Source: Solwaraspora sp. WMMA2065
Lineage (GTDB): Bacteria > Actinomycetota > Actinomycetes > Mycobacteriales > Micromonosporaceae
Assembly (NCBI RefSeq): GCF_030345075.1
Contig: NZ_CP128361.1
Coordinates: 3,162,001-3,226,000, forward strand
DNA: 64,000 nt
Direction of reading: 5' to 3'
In this document: positions 8,806 through 16,849 of the stretch, one piece after another
How the letters are laid out: each line of letters opens with the position of its first letter
How positions within the stretch are numbered: the stretch's first letter is position 1
The notes under the pieces: model-generated
Seen by the model: the letters and a program-made list of their open reading frames with translations, nothing else
What the model was told of the DNA's origin: nothing
Database searches by the model: none
Program-made: the position numbers and the translations under genes

Positions 8806-8973
8806 ATGACGAACGACAGAGAAGCACAGCTCGCCGCAGCACTGGGCCGGGTCGTCGAACTGTTCGCCGCAATCTGCGCAGCACCAGACGACCCGACACT
8901 CGCCGCCCGAGCTGACGAGGCGCTGGCCGAGGTAAGCCATCTGGCCCTGGAGGCGCCCGCCGCCGGCGGCTGA
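8806..8973 (+). CDS. Small 55-residue protein of unknown function in the azoxy cluster
   Basis: A short Ala-rich helical protein, MTNDREAQLAAALGRVV at the N-terminus. It has no recognised domain, signal peptide or Cys. The ribosome binding site is strong (AGGAGG, 4 nt before ATG), and it lies 28 bp after the DUF2156 gene on the same strand, so it is probably cotranslated with it. Its 3' end plus the next 30 bp recurs imperfectly at 13255-13313. A small partner or chaperone of the transferase is conceivable but not shown. Confidence 0.65.
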   Translation: MTNDREAQLAAALGRVVELFAAICAAPDDPTLAARADEALAEVSHLALEAPAAGG

Positions 8974-9001
8974 GCGTTGCCGGTCAGGCGGTATGCCGCA
9001 G
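8941..9001. repeat. Left copy of an imperfect ~60-bp direct repeat flanking the IS island
   Basis: The 3' end of the small ORF and the following bases are matched imperfectly at 13255-13313. Shared stretches include GGCGGCTGA, GGTCAGGCGG and CCGCAG, at about 80% identity by eye. The two copies bracket the intron-bearing IS and the ISL3 debris. Confidence 0.6.
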
Positions 9002-9088
9002 ACCCGACTTGGGCCATTTAGTGCCTGCCGTGGATGAGCGCGGGTCTGAGAGGACGTCTGATTCACGTATTTTGCCGGTAATGCGGGT

Positions 9089-12000
9089 TTAGCCGTATCG
9101 CCAGGTTGGGGTGGTTTCGGCGGTGAGTCGTTTGGCGAGGTTGTCGATCATCGCGATGGTGATCATGCTGGCGGAGTTGTCGGGTCGGGCTTCGTAGTCG
9201 CGTACGAGTCGGCGGTGGTGCATAAGCCAGCCGGATGGGTGGGCCGCGCGGCGAGGTGCCAGCCGTTGGGCTGGTCCTTTTCCGCGCGGCCTCCCGCCGA
9301 ACCGGATTTGATGGTTTCCCGATCGTCCGGCTCTCCAGTGACTACTGCGTGAGCGGTGTGGCTGGTTGCCCGGTATGGGCGAGGCTGTGGCAGGAAGCGC
9401 AGACCACGAGGGTCTTGCGTCTCCGGTTGGCCATGGCCTTGGCCCACTGGGGCTGTAGCGGCCCGGGTTGGCCGAGGTCGGCGAGTTTGCGGACGTGGTG
9501 GACTTCCACCTCGCCGGGTTGCTGGCAGACCTCACAGACGTCCGCGAGGAGTCGCGTGACGAGTTCCTTGTGCGGGTAGTCGACCCGGGACGGCTGGCGG
9601 TCGGTGACCGTCGCCGTTTTCTGCCGGTGGAGCGGTGTTTCACCGAACCGTGCGACCAGTGGCTGCCTGCCGTCGCGTTCGATGCGTGCCTCGAAGCAGG
9701 TGCGTGGCCCGTATGGTGTCTGGATCTTGGCCTTGTGCTTGGCCGCCATCTTCGTCACCGTCGAGCGGTGCTTGCCTGCCAGGGTCTTGAGCATGGAGGT
9801 CTCCATGACCCAGCGCAGCCGGTGAAGCCGGTAGACGTCACCGGCGAGCAGGTAGTACTGGACGATGCCCCGGTAGATGGCCCCGTAGGTGGCGACGATG
9901 GTGTGGTCGCTGCCGTTGGTCAGGGCCTTCTGCTTGGCGGGTTTGCCGCGGTGCAGGTAGGGGGCGGACTTGGCCTTGATCACGTCTAGGGGGACACGCA
10001 GCGCGACCTGACCGTTGATACGTCGGTGACGGCTGGTCTTCTTCGTGTCGTTGTGCTGGACGGTGATCTCGTAGCCGAGGAAGCGGGCCGCGCCTGTGCG
10101 GGCGTGGGTGATCAGCGTCTTGTCCTGGGAGAGTTCGAGCTTGAGGTCGTCACGCAGGAACTCGGCCAGGCGCTGTTTGATCTCCTCAGCTTCGGCCTTC
10201 GGGCCGGTGAACCCGAGCAGATGGTCATCTGCGTACCTGCAATACCGCAGCCGCCGGTATCCCGGATCGTCCGGGTCGGCGCTGGGCAGGCTGACCATCC
10301 GCCGTCGCAGTGCTCGCGCCAGTGGGCGGTCACCACGTCGCCGGGCCTTGGCCAGCTGGTTTTGCAGGTCCAGGTAGGCAGGGTTACGCGCCCTGCGTCC
10401 CCCTCGGGTGTACTCCGGAATCAGGACCGTCTCGACGAACTGGTCCAGCTTGTGCAGGTAGATCGAGGACAGGACCGGCGAGGCCACCCCGCCCTGGGGA
10501 GCCCCGGACAGAGTCGCACCCCATTTCCAATCCTCCAGGTATCCGGCCGTGAGCATGTTACGCACCAGCCGCAGGAACCGGTTGTCGTGGATCTTCTCCG
10601 ACAGGATCGTGACCATCACATCGTGATCAAGCGACCCGAAGCAGTCGGCGACATCTCCCTCGATGAACCAGGCCGTCCCGGTCCAGGTGTTGGCGATCTC
10701 CCGCAGTGCGGTGTGACAGCCTCGCCGTGGCCGGAATCCGTGGGACCGGTCGGAGAACGCCGGCTCGTAGTACGCCTCCAACAACAAGCGCACCACCTCG
10801 CCGACGAGTTTGTCCGACCAGGTCGGCAGTCCCAGCGGACGGGTCTTCCCGTTCTTCTTCGGGATGTGGACCCGCCGGACGGGGGCGAATCGGTATCGCT
10901 CGTGACGCATCGCCGCGATGATGCGGCCGATCTTCGCCTGGGACATGCCGTCCACGGTCTCCTGCGTGACCCCCGGAGTCATCGCGCCGTGGTTGGCGTA
11001 GATGCGCCCGTAGGCCAGCAGATACAACTGCGGGTTGAACAGCTGCCGATACAGTTCGTCAAGCGGCAGACCGCGCCTGCCGCGCTCACGCAGGACACCC
11101 AGCACCGTTGCGGCGCTCTGCATTACGCATACCTCCCGATCTGGTGGTGTCCCATCACCTGGCCCCCTTCGCCCGTGTAGACGGCTTTCCCGCCCTCCCT
11201 GGCCGGGCGTTACTCCGGCGACTACTACGAGGCCTCCGTCGCCATAGGACTCGCGTCCGTTAGGCGATCCCGCGTTCGTCCCTGTCGTACGTAGCAGCGT
11301 GACGTAGGCGCCCCACTCATCTCCTTCAACACCCTCGCTGGGCGTCGCCCCGCGCTCTGGAGGTTGCGTCAGCCCACACTTCGATTCCGACGCAGAGCAC
11401 AGCACCGGTTTCAGAGGTCTTTCCGGTGGATGGGAACTTGCATCGACTGGAGATTAGGGTTCAGGCAATCCAGCTTTCGCCATATCACGCGGGTCCCCCC
11501 CGGCACACCGTCCCTGACCGCTGGACCCGGTCGCCGGGTTAGCTGGCATGCTCTTGTCTCCTCAGCCTTTCAGCGTCAGGTAAGCCATTCGACCCAGGAA
11601 CCTCCCTCCAAGTCCCTCCCGGCTGCACCGGGGATACAACAGGGCGCCTCGCGGCGCACAGGGTGCGTTCGACGACCCATCGGCGCTTGACCACGCTGAA
11701 GCCCTTGGCCTGTGGGTCCTTGGTGACGATCTCGACGTCGACGCCGAGTGCGGCGCCATGTTCGACGACACGGTTCTTGAATCCGGCGTCGGCCCAGGTC
11801 TTGGTCAGGGTGGGGTAGGCGGTGGTGGCCTGGTCGAGCAGGTCCATGCCGATGGCGTTGTCGCTGGCGCTGGCCGCAGTGACGATGACGGCGAGGAGCA
11901 GTCCGAGGGTGTCGGTGATGATGCCGCGTTTGCGGCCTACGATCTTCTTTCCGGCATCGGTGCCCTGTGTGGACAGCGGGACATTGGAGGAGGTCTTGAC

Positions 12001-12351
12001 GCTCTGGCTGTCCATGATGGATGCGGTGGGTTGGATGGTGCGGCCGTGGTGGTCGCGGACGAGGCCGGTGAGGTGGTAGTTGAGTTCGGTGAAGATGCCT
12101 TCCTTACTCCAGGCGGCGAAGTAGCCGTAGACGGTGCGGTGGGGCGGGAAGTCGTGGGGCAGGTAGCGCCAGGGGATGCCGGTGCGGTTGACGTACAGGA
12201 TGGCGTTGAAGATGTCGCGCAGGTCGTGGGTGGGGGTGCGGCCGCTGACGCCGGCGTCGGTGCGGGCCTGTCGCCAGGCGGTCAGGCGGGGTGCGATCAG
12301 GGCCCAGCGGGCGTCGGACAGGTCGGACGGATAGGCTCGCCGTTCGGTCAT
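9089..12351 (-). CDS. IS5-family transposase interrupted by a group II intron
   Basis: Exon 1 (12351-11660) gives an IS5-family N-terminal (DUF4096-type) domain starting MTERRAYPSDLSDARWALI, then the DDE core with IMDSQSVKTS, WADAGFKNRVVEHG and VVKRRWVVERTL. Exon 2 (about 9233-9089) resumes with GWLMHHRRLVRDYEARPDN and ends TPTWRYG. Uninterrupted relatives read through exactly this point, so the gene is broken only by the intron. Splicing would restore the frame if the 3' junction leaves one base (9233) before the Gly codon. If it falls one base earlier the product is frameshifted. Confidence 0.8.
9236..9333 (-). ncRNA. Group II intron domains V and VI
   Basis: Domain V (9333-9299) begins GAGCCGGA and ends TCCGGTTC, which pair as the basal stem including the catalytic AGC triad. 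The tip reads GGGAAACC with a GAAA tetraloop. It is 35 nt long, as expected (about 34). Domain VI follows, with an outer stem of GGCCGCGCGG and CCGCGCGGCC and an inner CCAGCC/GGCTGG stem. Both catalytic domains look intact, so the ribozyme may be active. Confidence 0.82.
9342..11123 (-). CDS. ltrA: Group II intron reverse transcriptase/maturase with HNH endonuclease
   Basis: A 593-residue intron-encoded protein. Reverse transcriptase motifs run from residue 85 to about 330, with the active-site YADD at 297-300 and LSGAPQGGVASPVLSSIYL at 206-224. A maturase (X) domain follows (to about residue 470). The C-terminus has an HNH endonuclease: CEVCQQ, VEVHHVRKLADLG and VVCASCHSLAH. It would promote splicing and retrohoming of its intron. 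The ATG at 11123 has GGGAGG 8 nt upstream. No frameshift is visible, so the element appears mobile-competent. Confidence 0.93.
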   Translation of the reverse strand: MQSAATVLGVLRERGRRGLPLDELYRQLFNPQLYLLAYGRIYANHGAMTPGVTQETVDGMSQAKIGRIIAAMRHERYRFAPVRRVHIPKKNGKTRPLGLPTWSDKLVGEVVRLLLEAYYEPAFSDRSHGFRPRRGCHTALREIANTWTGTAWFIEGDVADCFGSLDHDVMVTILSEKIHDNRFLRLVRNMLTAGYLEDWKWGATLSGAPQGGVASPVLSSIYLHKLDQFVETVLIPEYTRGGRRARNPAYLDLQNQLAKARRRGDRPLARALRRRMVSLPSADPDDPGYRRLRYCRYADDHLLGFTGPKAEAEEIKQRLAEFLRDDLKLELSQDKTLITHARTGAARFLGYEITVQHNDTKKTSRHRRINGQVALRVPLDVIKAKSAPYLHRGKPAKQKALTNGSDHTIVATYGAIYRGIVQYYLLAGDVYRLHRLRWVMETSMLKTLAGKHRSTVTKMAAKHKAKIQTPYGPRTCFEARIERDGRQPLVARFGETPLHRQKTATVTDRQPSRVDYPHKELVTRLLADVCEVCQQPGEVEVHHVRKLADLGQPGPLQPQWAKAMANRRRKTLVVCASCHSLAHTGQPATPLTQ

Positions 12352-12439
12352 GCAGGAGGCCTACGGCGTCGGGGCGGCGGCTCGGCGGACGCGATGTCCG
12401 TCGATGTGGGGATCAATGTGAATCAGACACGATCCCGGG

Positions 12440-12845
12440 GTGAAATGCGGCGAAGCCGGGCGAGCATGTGGCTGCCGGTATGGTCTCTTTCTGGGTCGGG
12501 TCGGGCATTTTGCGACGCTGCCCGGCGTGCTGCGCCTCGTCGATGCCCTGGTCCGGGCCGGCGCCACGACCGTGGTCGCGCCACTCTGCCCGCGCTGCGA
12601 GAAACAGCGCCCGCTCAGCCGCCCGTTCAACAGCCTACGACTCTGCGCCGGCTGCACCCGCAAGGCCGTGGCCATGCAATGCGGTCGATGCGGGAAGCTG
12701 CGGCCCCCGGCCCGCCGCAACGACAACGGCCACCCCATCTGCCAGCCCTGCTGGTGGAATGATCCCGCAGTTGGAAAGCCTGCACGAGCTGCGGCGGCCT
12801 GCGCCGCGTCCCCGCGATGACCGAGGCCGGGCCGGTTTGCACCCG
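12440..12845 (+). pseudogene. Zinc-ribbon protein fragment, frameshifted
   Basis: The first frame carries three Cys pairs typical of tandem zinc ribbons: CPRCEKQRP, CAGCTRK and CGRCGKLRPPARRNDNGHPICQPC. A further unit, CTSCGGLRRVPAMTEAGPVC, continues in another frame after about 12775. N-terminal regions like this occur in some actinobacterial recombinase-type proteins; the catalytic part is missing. It is cut off where ISL3-like sequence begins on the other strand, near 12845. Probably debris of an earlier mobile element. Confidence 0.5.
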
Positions 12846-12849
12846 GGAG

Positions 12850-13190
12850 GACCTGCTGGGACAGCCGGTGTGTGCGTCGTTGGTAGCGTTCCAGGATTCC
12901 GGGGGTCTGCTCGCGGAAGGTCTGTCGGCAGCTGTGGGTAGGGCATACCAGGCGTCGTACCCGGACCCGGAGGACGACCTGCCGTCCGTCGACCGGCAGG
13001 TCGGTGACGCTCCGTAGGTGGTATCCGTGCACCCGCCCCGACTGAGAGCGCCGCACATCGGACAGACAGCAGTGCCGTGTGGAGTCCGTGCCCGCACCAC
13101 GATCCGCTCGCCCTCGTCGACCACATCCTCGATGACCAGCGAGGAAAGACCCGAAAGCACTGTCTGCGCGAGCTTGTGGCGTCGATCACG
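12850..13190 (-). pseudogene. ISL3-family transposase fragment (N-terminal, frameshifted)
   Basis: Read leftward from about 13180, the product begins SGLSSLVIEDVVDEGERIV and has the Cys pair CPMCGALS. In a second frame it continues RVHGYHLRSVTDLPVDGRQV, RRLVCPTHSCRQTF and ERYQRRTHRLSQQV. These are the zinc-binding and helix-turn-helix N-terminus of ISL3 transposases. One extra G near 13050 breaks the frame, and the catalytic domain is absent. An inactive relic. Confidence 0.7.
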
Positions 13191-13254
13191 CGGGTGTCAA
13201 CGAGCCGGACGGCTCTTCGTCACCACCGGATCTGAGACCGGGCCGAAAAACTTG

Positions 13255-13313
13255 ACCCGGCCCTGGCACCCGTCGTCGGCGGCTGAACGCTGCGGTCAGG
13301 CGGAATACCGCAG
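13255..13313. repeat. Right copy of the ~60-bp direct repeat flanking the IS island
   Basis: Imperfect copy of 8941-9001, the tail of the small ORF. The stop codon context GGCGGCTGA and GGTCAGGCGG are retained but the ORF is not. It lies between the ISL3 remnant and the SARP gene. Confidence 0.6.
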
Positions 13314-13377
13314 TGAGACGCATGTGTCTCTGCGGCATGAAGGCTCGCAGCGGCAGCAGCGCGCGGCCCCATCTGGG

Positions 13378-14175
13378 TCAGCCCACCCGGTCCCGAAGGA
13401 TCAGGTGGTCCTCGTTGGGCCGCAGTTCCGGATCGTGGGACAGGATGGCCCGCTCGTGATTACGCAACATGGGAGACGGGTCGACCCCCAGTTCTTCTGC
13501 CATCCGGTTGCGCATCCACTGGTAGACGCTGAGCGCATCGGTCTGGCGACCGCACCGGTAGAGGGCCACCATCAGCTGCTCGCAGAGCCGTTCGTTGGGC
13601 GCCTCGGCACGGACCAGTGCAGTCAACTCCGGCACGATTTGTGTGTGCCCACCAAGCTGCAACTCGATGTCGAAGAGCAGTTCCAGGGCGGCGATCCGGG
13701 ATGCCTCGATGCGGGCTGCGGCGGCCTGCGCAGTCAGCCCGACCGCAACGCCGCCGAAGACTGGGCCACGCCACAGCGCCAGAGCCGACCGCAGTCGGTA
13801 GGCGGTCTCGGCAGGGCACGACGACGCCACAGCTCTCGCGTCATTCAACGCCGACGTAAAGGTCATCGCGTCCACGCTCGCGCCGTCCAAGGCGAGACGA
13901 TAGCCGCACGTCTGGGCCTGGAGCCGGGACGCAGCACGCTCGGGCTCGATCGACTGGAGCTTCCGTCGTAGCCGGCTGACGTGCGCCTGTAGCGCGTTCT
14001 CAACCTGATCAGGCAGATCATTTCCCCACAGCTCGGCTATCAGCATACCGGCCGAAGCCGCCTGCCCCTCAGCAGCAAGCAAGGCCGCCAGAAGCGAACA
14101 CTGCATTCCACTTCGAAAGTGGATCAATTTATCCCTGGATCCGACCGCCACTCTACCCAGGATCCAGAACTCCAT
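13378..14175 (-). CDS. SARP-family transcriptional activator
   Basis: A 265-residue SARP (Streptomyces antibiotic regulatory protein): an OmpR-type winged helix at about residues 15-95 with LIAELWGNDLPDQVENALQAHVSRLRRKL, then a bacterial transcriptional activation (BTAD) domain ending near ELGVDPSPMLR. No ATPase or TPR extension, so it is the short form. The ATG at 14175 is chosen because GGAGG lies 7 nt upstream; a longer frame to 14262 lacks one. It is the likely activator of the 11-bp-periodic boxes ahead of the ALDH, kinase and P450 genes. The valanimycin cluster likewise has a SARP. Confidence 0.9.
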   Translation of the reverse strand: MEFWILGRVAVGSRDKLIHFRSGMQCSLLAALLAAEGQAASAGMLIAELWGNDLPDQVENALQAHVSRLRRKLQSIEPERAASRLQAQTCGYRLALDGASVDAMTFTSALNDARAVASSCPAETAYRLRSALALWRGPVFGGVAVGLTAQAAAARIEASRIAALELLFDIELQLGGHTQIVPELTALVRAEAPNERLCEQLMVALYRCGRQTDALSVYQWMRNRMAEELGVDPSPMLRNHERAILSHDPELRPNEDHLILRDRVG

Positions 14176-14883
14176 GCCAACCCCTCCAGTGCGTTCGCTT
14201 GCCGGCCACGACAGAACCAGAGTTGAACTATGCCCCCGCATCAATGGAGCAGCTTGAACCAAGGAAGTGAAATGCTAGCAACAAGAAGGCTCCGCTCACC
14301 CTCCCCAGTGAGGCTACCTGTAGAAGTTGCACTCGTCAATGGTATCGATCATTTCCGAAGCAGTGACGCGGTATATCAGGCAGAAGAATGACCGAACTAG
14401 GACAGGTAACCGTCAAGCGATACGATCGACCCTCCAACCAGTTGCAGTAGCAGGAGATGCATACACACTGCCGCGCAACCCAAGGTGGTCAATTACGTGC
14501 CAGGTAGGGCATCGGATCGACCTGACGACGATATGCACAACGAGCTACGGTCGGCCACGCCGACGAAAAGCTCCCGACAAGGCGGACACCGACCAGTCGT
14601 CACCCTGATAGCTCGCCACTGGAGCAGGTCGTCGCCGCGCGCGGTCCGGGACCCGCCTTGCTCCAGAGCCCAACACAAGACACTTTCTTGATCCACCCTA
14701 AGCACCCATCCATCACCATGGGTGATGCCAATGGACATCAAGAGATTTGTGTCACATCGCACTGCTATCGCATTATAGGATGTACTCTGCCAAAGAGTGC
14801 ATCCTGCCGGGCAGGACGCAGCGTGGACCGCAGTGGCCACGATCGGAGCCCAACCGGATCCAGCGTGCGCACCAACGACGTCA
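14176..14883. other. 708-bp stretch without a convincing gene, upstream of the SARP gene
   Basis: No ORF here has a ribosome binding site or recognisable product. It should hold the leftward SARP promoter. Inverted repeats seen: CATCACC-ATG-GGTGATG (14711-14727), ACTCT-GCCAA-AGAGT just after, and CCTGCC-G-GGCAGG. The first could be an operator, but nothing ties it to a protein. Base composition is lower in GC than the flanking genes. Confidence 0.5.
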
Positions 14884-16579
14884 CTGAGCCTCGATCCACC
14901 GATGAAGGTCGGACCGGCAGGACCCCGGCTATAGAAAGTGCCCTCTGAACTGGAAGGATAGGAGTTCTGACGCTTCTATCGCTCGGTTCGAGAGGGCACC
15001 TCGCAGGTGAGAATACGCCAGGACGCGCCGGTGGTGCGCGCGACGTTCGACGATCCGAATCTGGTGTCGTGTGCCGGTCTCGTTCCGGTGATGCGCCTGG
15101 CCGAGCAGGCCGGTCTGCATGACGCGGTCACCGACCGGGTGCGGCTGCCGACGGACAAGGGCGCGAACCCCGCCGGGAAGGTCGCCACGGTCGTGGCGGG
15201 GATGCTCGCGGGCGCGGACAGCATCGACGACCTCGACATCGCCCGGCACGGTGGCATGCGGTCGCTGTTCGGCAGCGTGTACGCGCCGTCGACGCTCGGG
15301 TCGTTCCTGCGTACGTTCACCCACGGGCACGTACGGCAGTTACAGGCCGCCGCCCGCGACACCCTGATCGGTCTGACCGGCCGGGCACCGATCCTGACCG
15401 GCGCCGACACCCTGTGCTTCGTGGACATCGACTCCATGCTGCGGCGGGTGTACGGCAAGCAGAAGCAGGGCATCGGGTTCGGCCACGCCAAGGTCGGCGG
15501 CTACAACGTCTACCTGCGCGGCTACAACCCCCTGGTCGCGACGCTGTCCACCCCGCTGTCCGCGCCGGTGATCGCCGCCACGAGGCTGCGGTCGGGTAAC
15601 GCCGGCTCGTCCCGGGGCGCCGCCACCATGATCGCCGAGGCCATCACGACCGCCCGGGCATGCGGCGCTTCGGGGGAGATCATGGTGCGAGCGGACTCGG
15701 CGTTCTACGCCAAGACGGTGATCAGCGGCTGCCGGCGTCGTGGCGTGCGGTTCTCGGTCACCTGCCGCATCGACCCGAAGATCCGCGCCGCGTGCGACGG
15801 CATCGCCGCCGACCAGTGGGTCGACATCACCTATCCGCAGGCCGTCCGGGACGAAGACGCCGGCCGGTGGATCTCCGACGCGCAGATCGCCGAAACCACG
15901 TACACCGCGTTCGCCGGCACCCGACACGAGGCGACCGCCCGGCTGATCGTGCGCCGCGTCCGCCGCGACGACCCGCAACAGATCCCCGGCCAGGACGAAC
16001 TCCTACCGACCTACCGGTACCACGCCGTGTTCACCGACAGCCCGTACACCCTCGTACAGGCCGAAGCCCAGCACCGGCAACACGCGATCATCGAGCAGGT
16101 CAACGCCGACCTGATCGCCGGCCCCCTCGCCCACCTGCCCTCCGGACACTTCAGCGCCAACGACGCCTGGCTGACCTGCGCCGCGATCACGCACAACCTC
16201 ACCCGCGCCGCCGGACACCTCGCCGCGGGCACCTGGTCGACCGCCAGACCCGCCACCATCCGGACCCGGATCATCACCGTCGCAGCCCGCCTCGCCCACC
16301 GGGCCCGCACCATCCACCTACACCTGCCCGAGTACTGGCCCTGGCAGGCGGCGTTCGACAACCTGTTCACCGCCGTCCAGCCGGCACCCGGCTGACCACA
16401 CCCCACCAGCCGAAACCAGGCGGCCCGACCACAGGCCACAATCCCGTTCCACCCCGAACACTCACCCTCGGAGCAAGCCGATCACGTGATCGGCGACTCC
16501 CTCACGCCCGCCGCACCACCCAATACAGAAATGATCAACCAACATTCAGCGGCAACCGCGTCGGTGGATCGAGGCTGAG
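14884..16579 (+). mobile_element. IS1380-family insertion sequence, 1696 bp
   Basis: Terminal inverted repeats: CTGAGCCTCGATCCACCGA at 14884-14902, and its complement with one mismatch at 16561-16579. They enclose a single intact transposase gene. A hairpin (TGCCCTCT near 14938 with AGAGGGCA near 14990) lies between the left end and the transposase start. No target duplication was resolved. Confidence 0.85.
15007..16395 (+). CDS. IS1380-family transposase
   Basis: A 462-residue DDE transposase of the IS1380 family: FVDIDSMLRRVYGKQKQG with the first Asp near residue 140, a central MVRADSAFYAKTVISGCRRRG with the second Asp near residue 229, and HAIIEQVNADLIAGPLAHLPSG with the Glu region near residue 360. 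The length is typical of the family and no frameshift is visible. The GTG start is the first in frame after the left hairpin; there is no strong ribosome binding site. Probably functional. Confidence 0.92.
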   Translation: MRIRQDAPVVRATFDDPNLVSCAGLVPVMRLAEQAGLHDAVTDRVRLPTDKGANPAGKVATVVAGMLAGADSIDDLDIARHGGMRSLFGSVYAPSTLGSFLRTFTHGHVRQLQAAARDTLIGLTGRAPILTGADTLCFVDIDSMLRRVYGKQKQGIGFGHAKVGGYNVYLRGYNPLVATLSTPLSAPVIAATRLRSGNAGSSRGAATMIAEAITTARACGASGEIMVRADSAFYAKTVISGCRRRGVRFSVTCRIDPKIRAACDGIAADQWVDITYPQAVRDEDAGRWISDAQIAETTYTAFAGTRHEATARLIVRRVRRDDPQQIPGQDELLPTYRYHAVFTDSPYTLVQAEAQHRQHAIIEQVNADLIAGPLAHLPSGHFSANDAWLTCAAITHNLTRAAGHLAAGTWSTARPATIRTRIITVAARLAHRARTIHLHLPEYWPWQAAFDNLFTAVQPAPG

Positions 16580-16849
16580 CCCAGCACTCGGCTGCAGCCA
16601 CAGCGAACGACCCGGGCCCGGTCCTCATTACCCACGAAGTAATCGACACAATTGAGCATAGTCACCAAAATTGCTACGGATAAGCTCCACGTATGACAAC
16701 CTGGTCAGACCGCCGCCGGCACCGGGACATCGCCCCTTCGCCGCATCGCCGCCGGTTGTTCTGCCAGGAGCAATGCGGTGCGCGGTGCTGCCTCGACGGC
16801 AGCCCGTCGGAATACGTGGGACCCCGCAAGCACACAAGAGGGAGGTCAG

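Larger units (their letters stand above)
9234..11659 (-). mobile_element. Group II intron, about 2.43 kb
   Basis: The 5' end on the minus strand reads GTGCGCC, matching the GUGYG start of group II introns, at 11659. Domains I-III would fill 11124-11659, the ORF lies within domain IV, and a clear domain V (9299-9333) and VI (9236-9298) follow. The 3' end is uncertain by 1-2 bases: CAT at 9237-9235 fits the usual AY end, whereas the transposase frame prefers 9234. It is nested in an IS transposase. Confidence 0.85.
9056..12428 (-). mobile_element. IS5-family element carrying a group II intron inside its transposase
   Basis: The terminal repeats GTCTGATTCAC (9056-9066) and GTGAATCAGAC (12418-12428) are an exact 11-bp inverted pair. 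They lie 33 bp after the transposase stop and 67 bp before its start. Without the intron the element would be about 950 bp, a normal IS5 size. Target duplication was not resolved. Confidence 0.75.

Noticed and set aside
14711-14727. CATCACC-ATG-GGTGATG palindrome as SARP autoregulatory site
   Set aside because: It does not resemble SARP direct heptamers and lies over 500 bp from the gene. Kept only as an unassigned inverted repeat.
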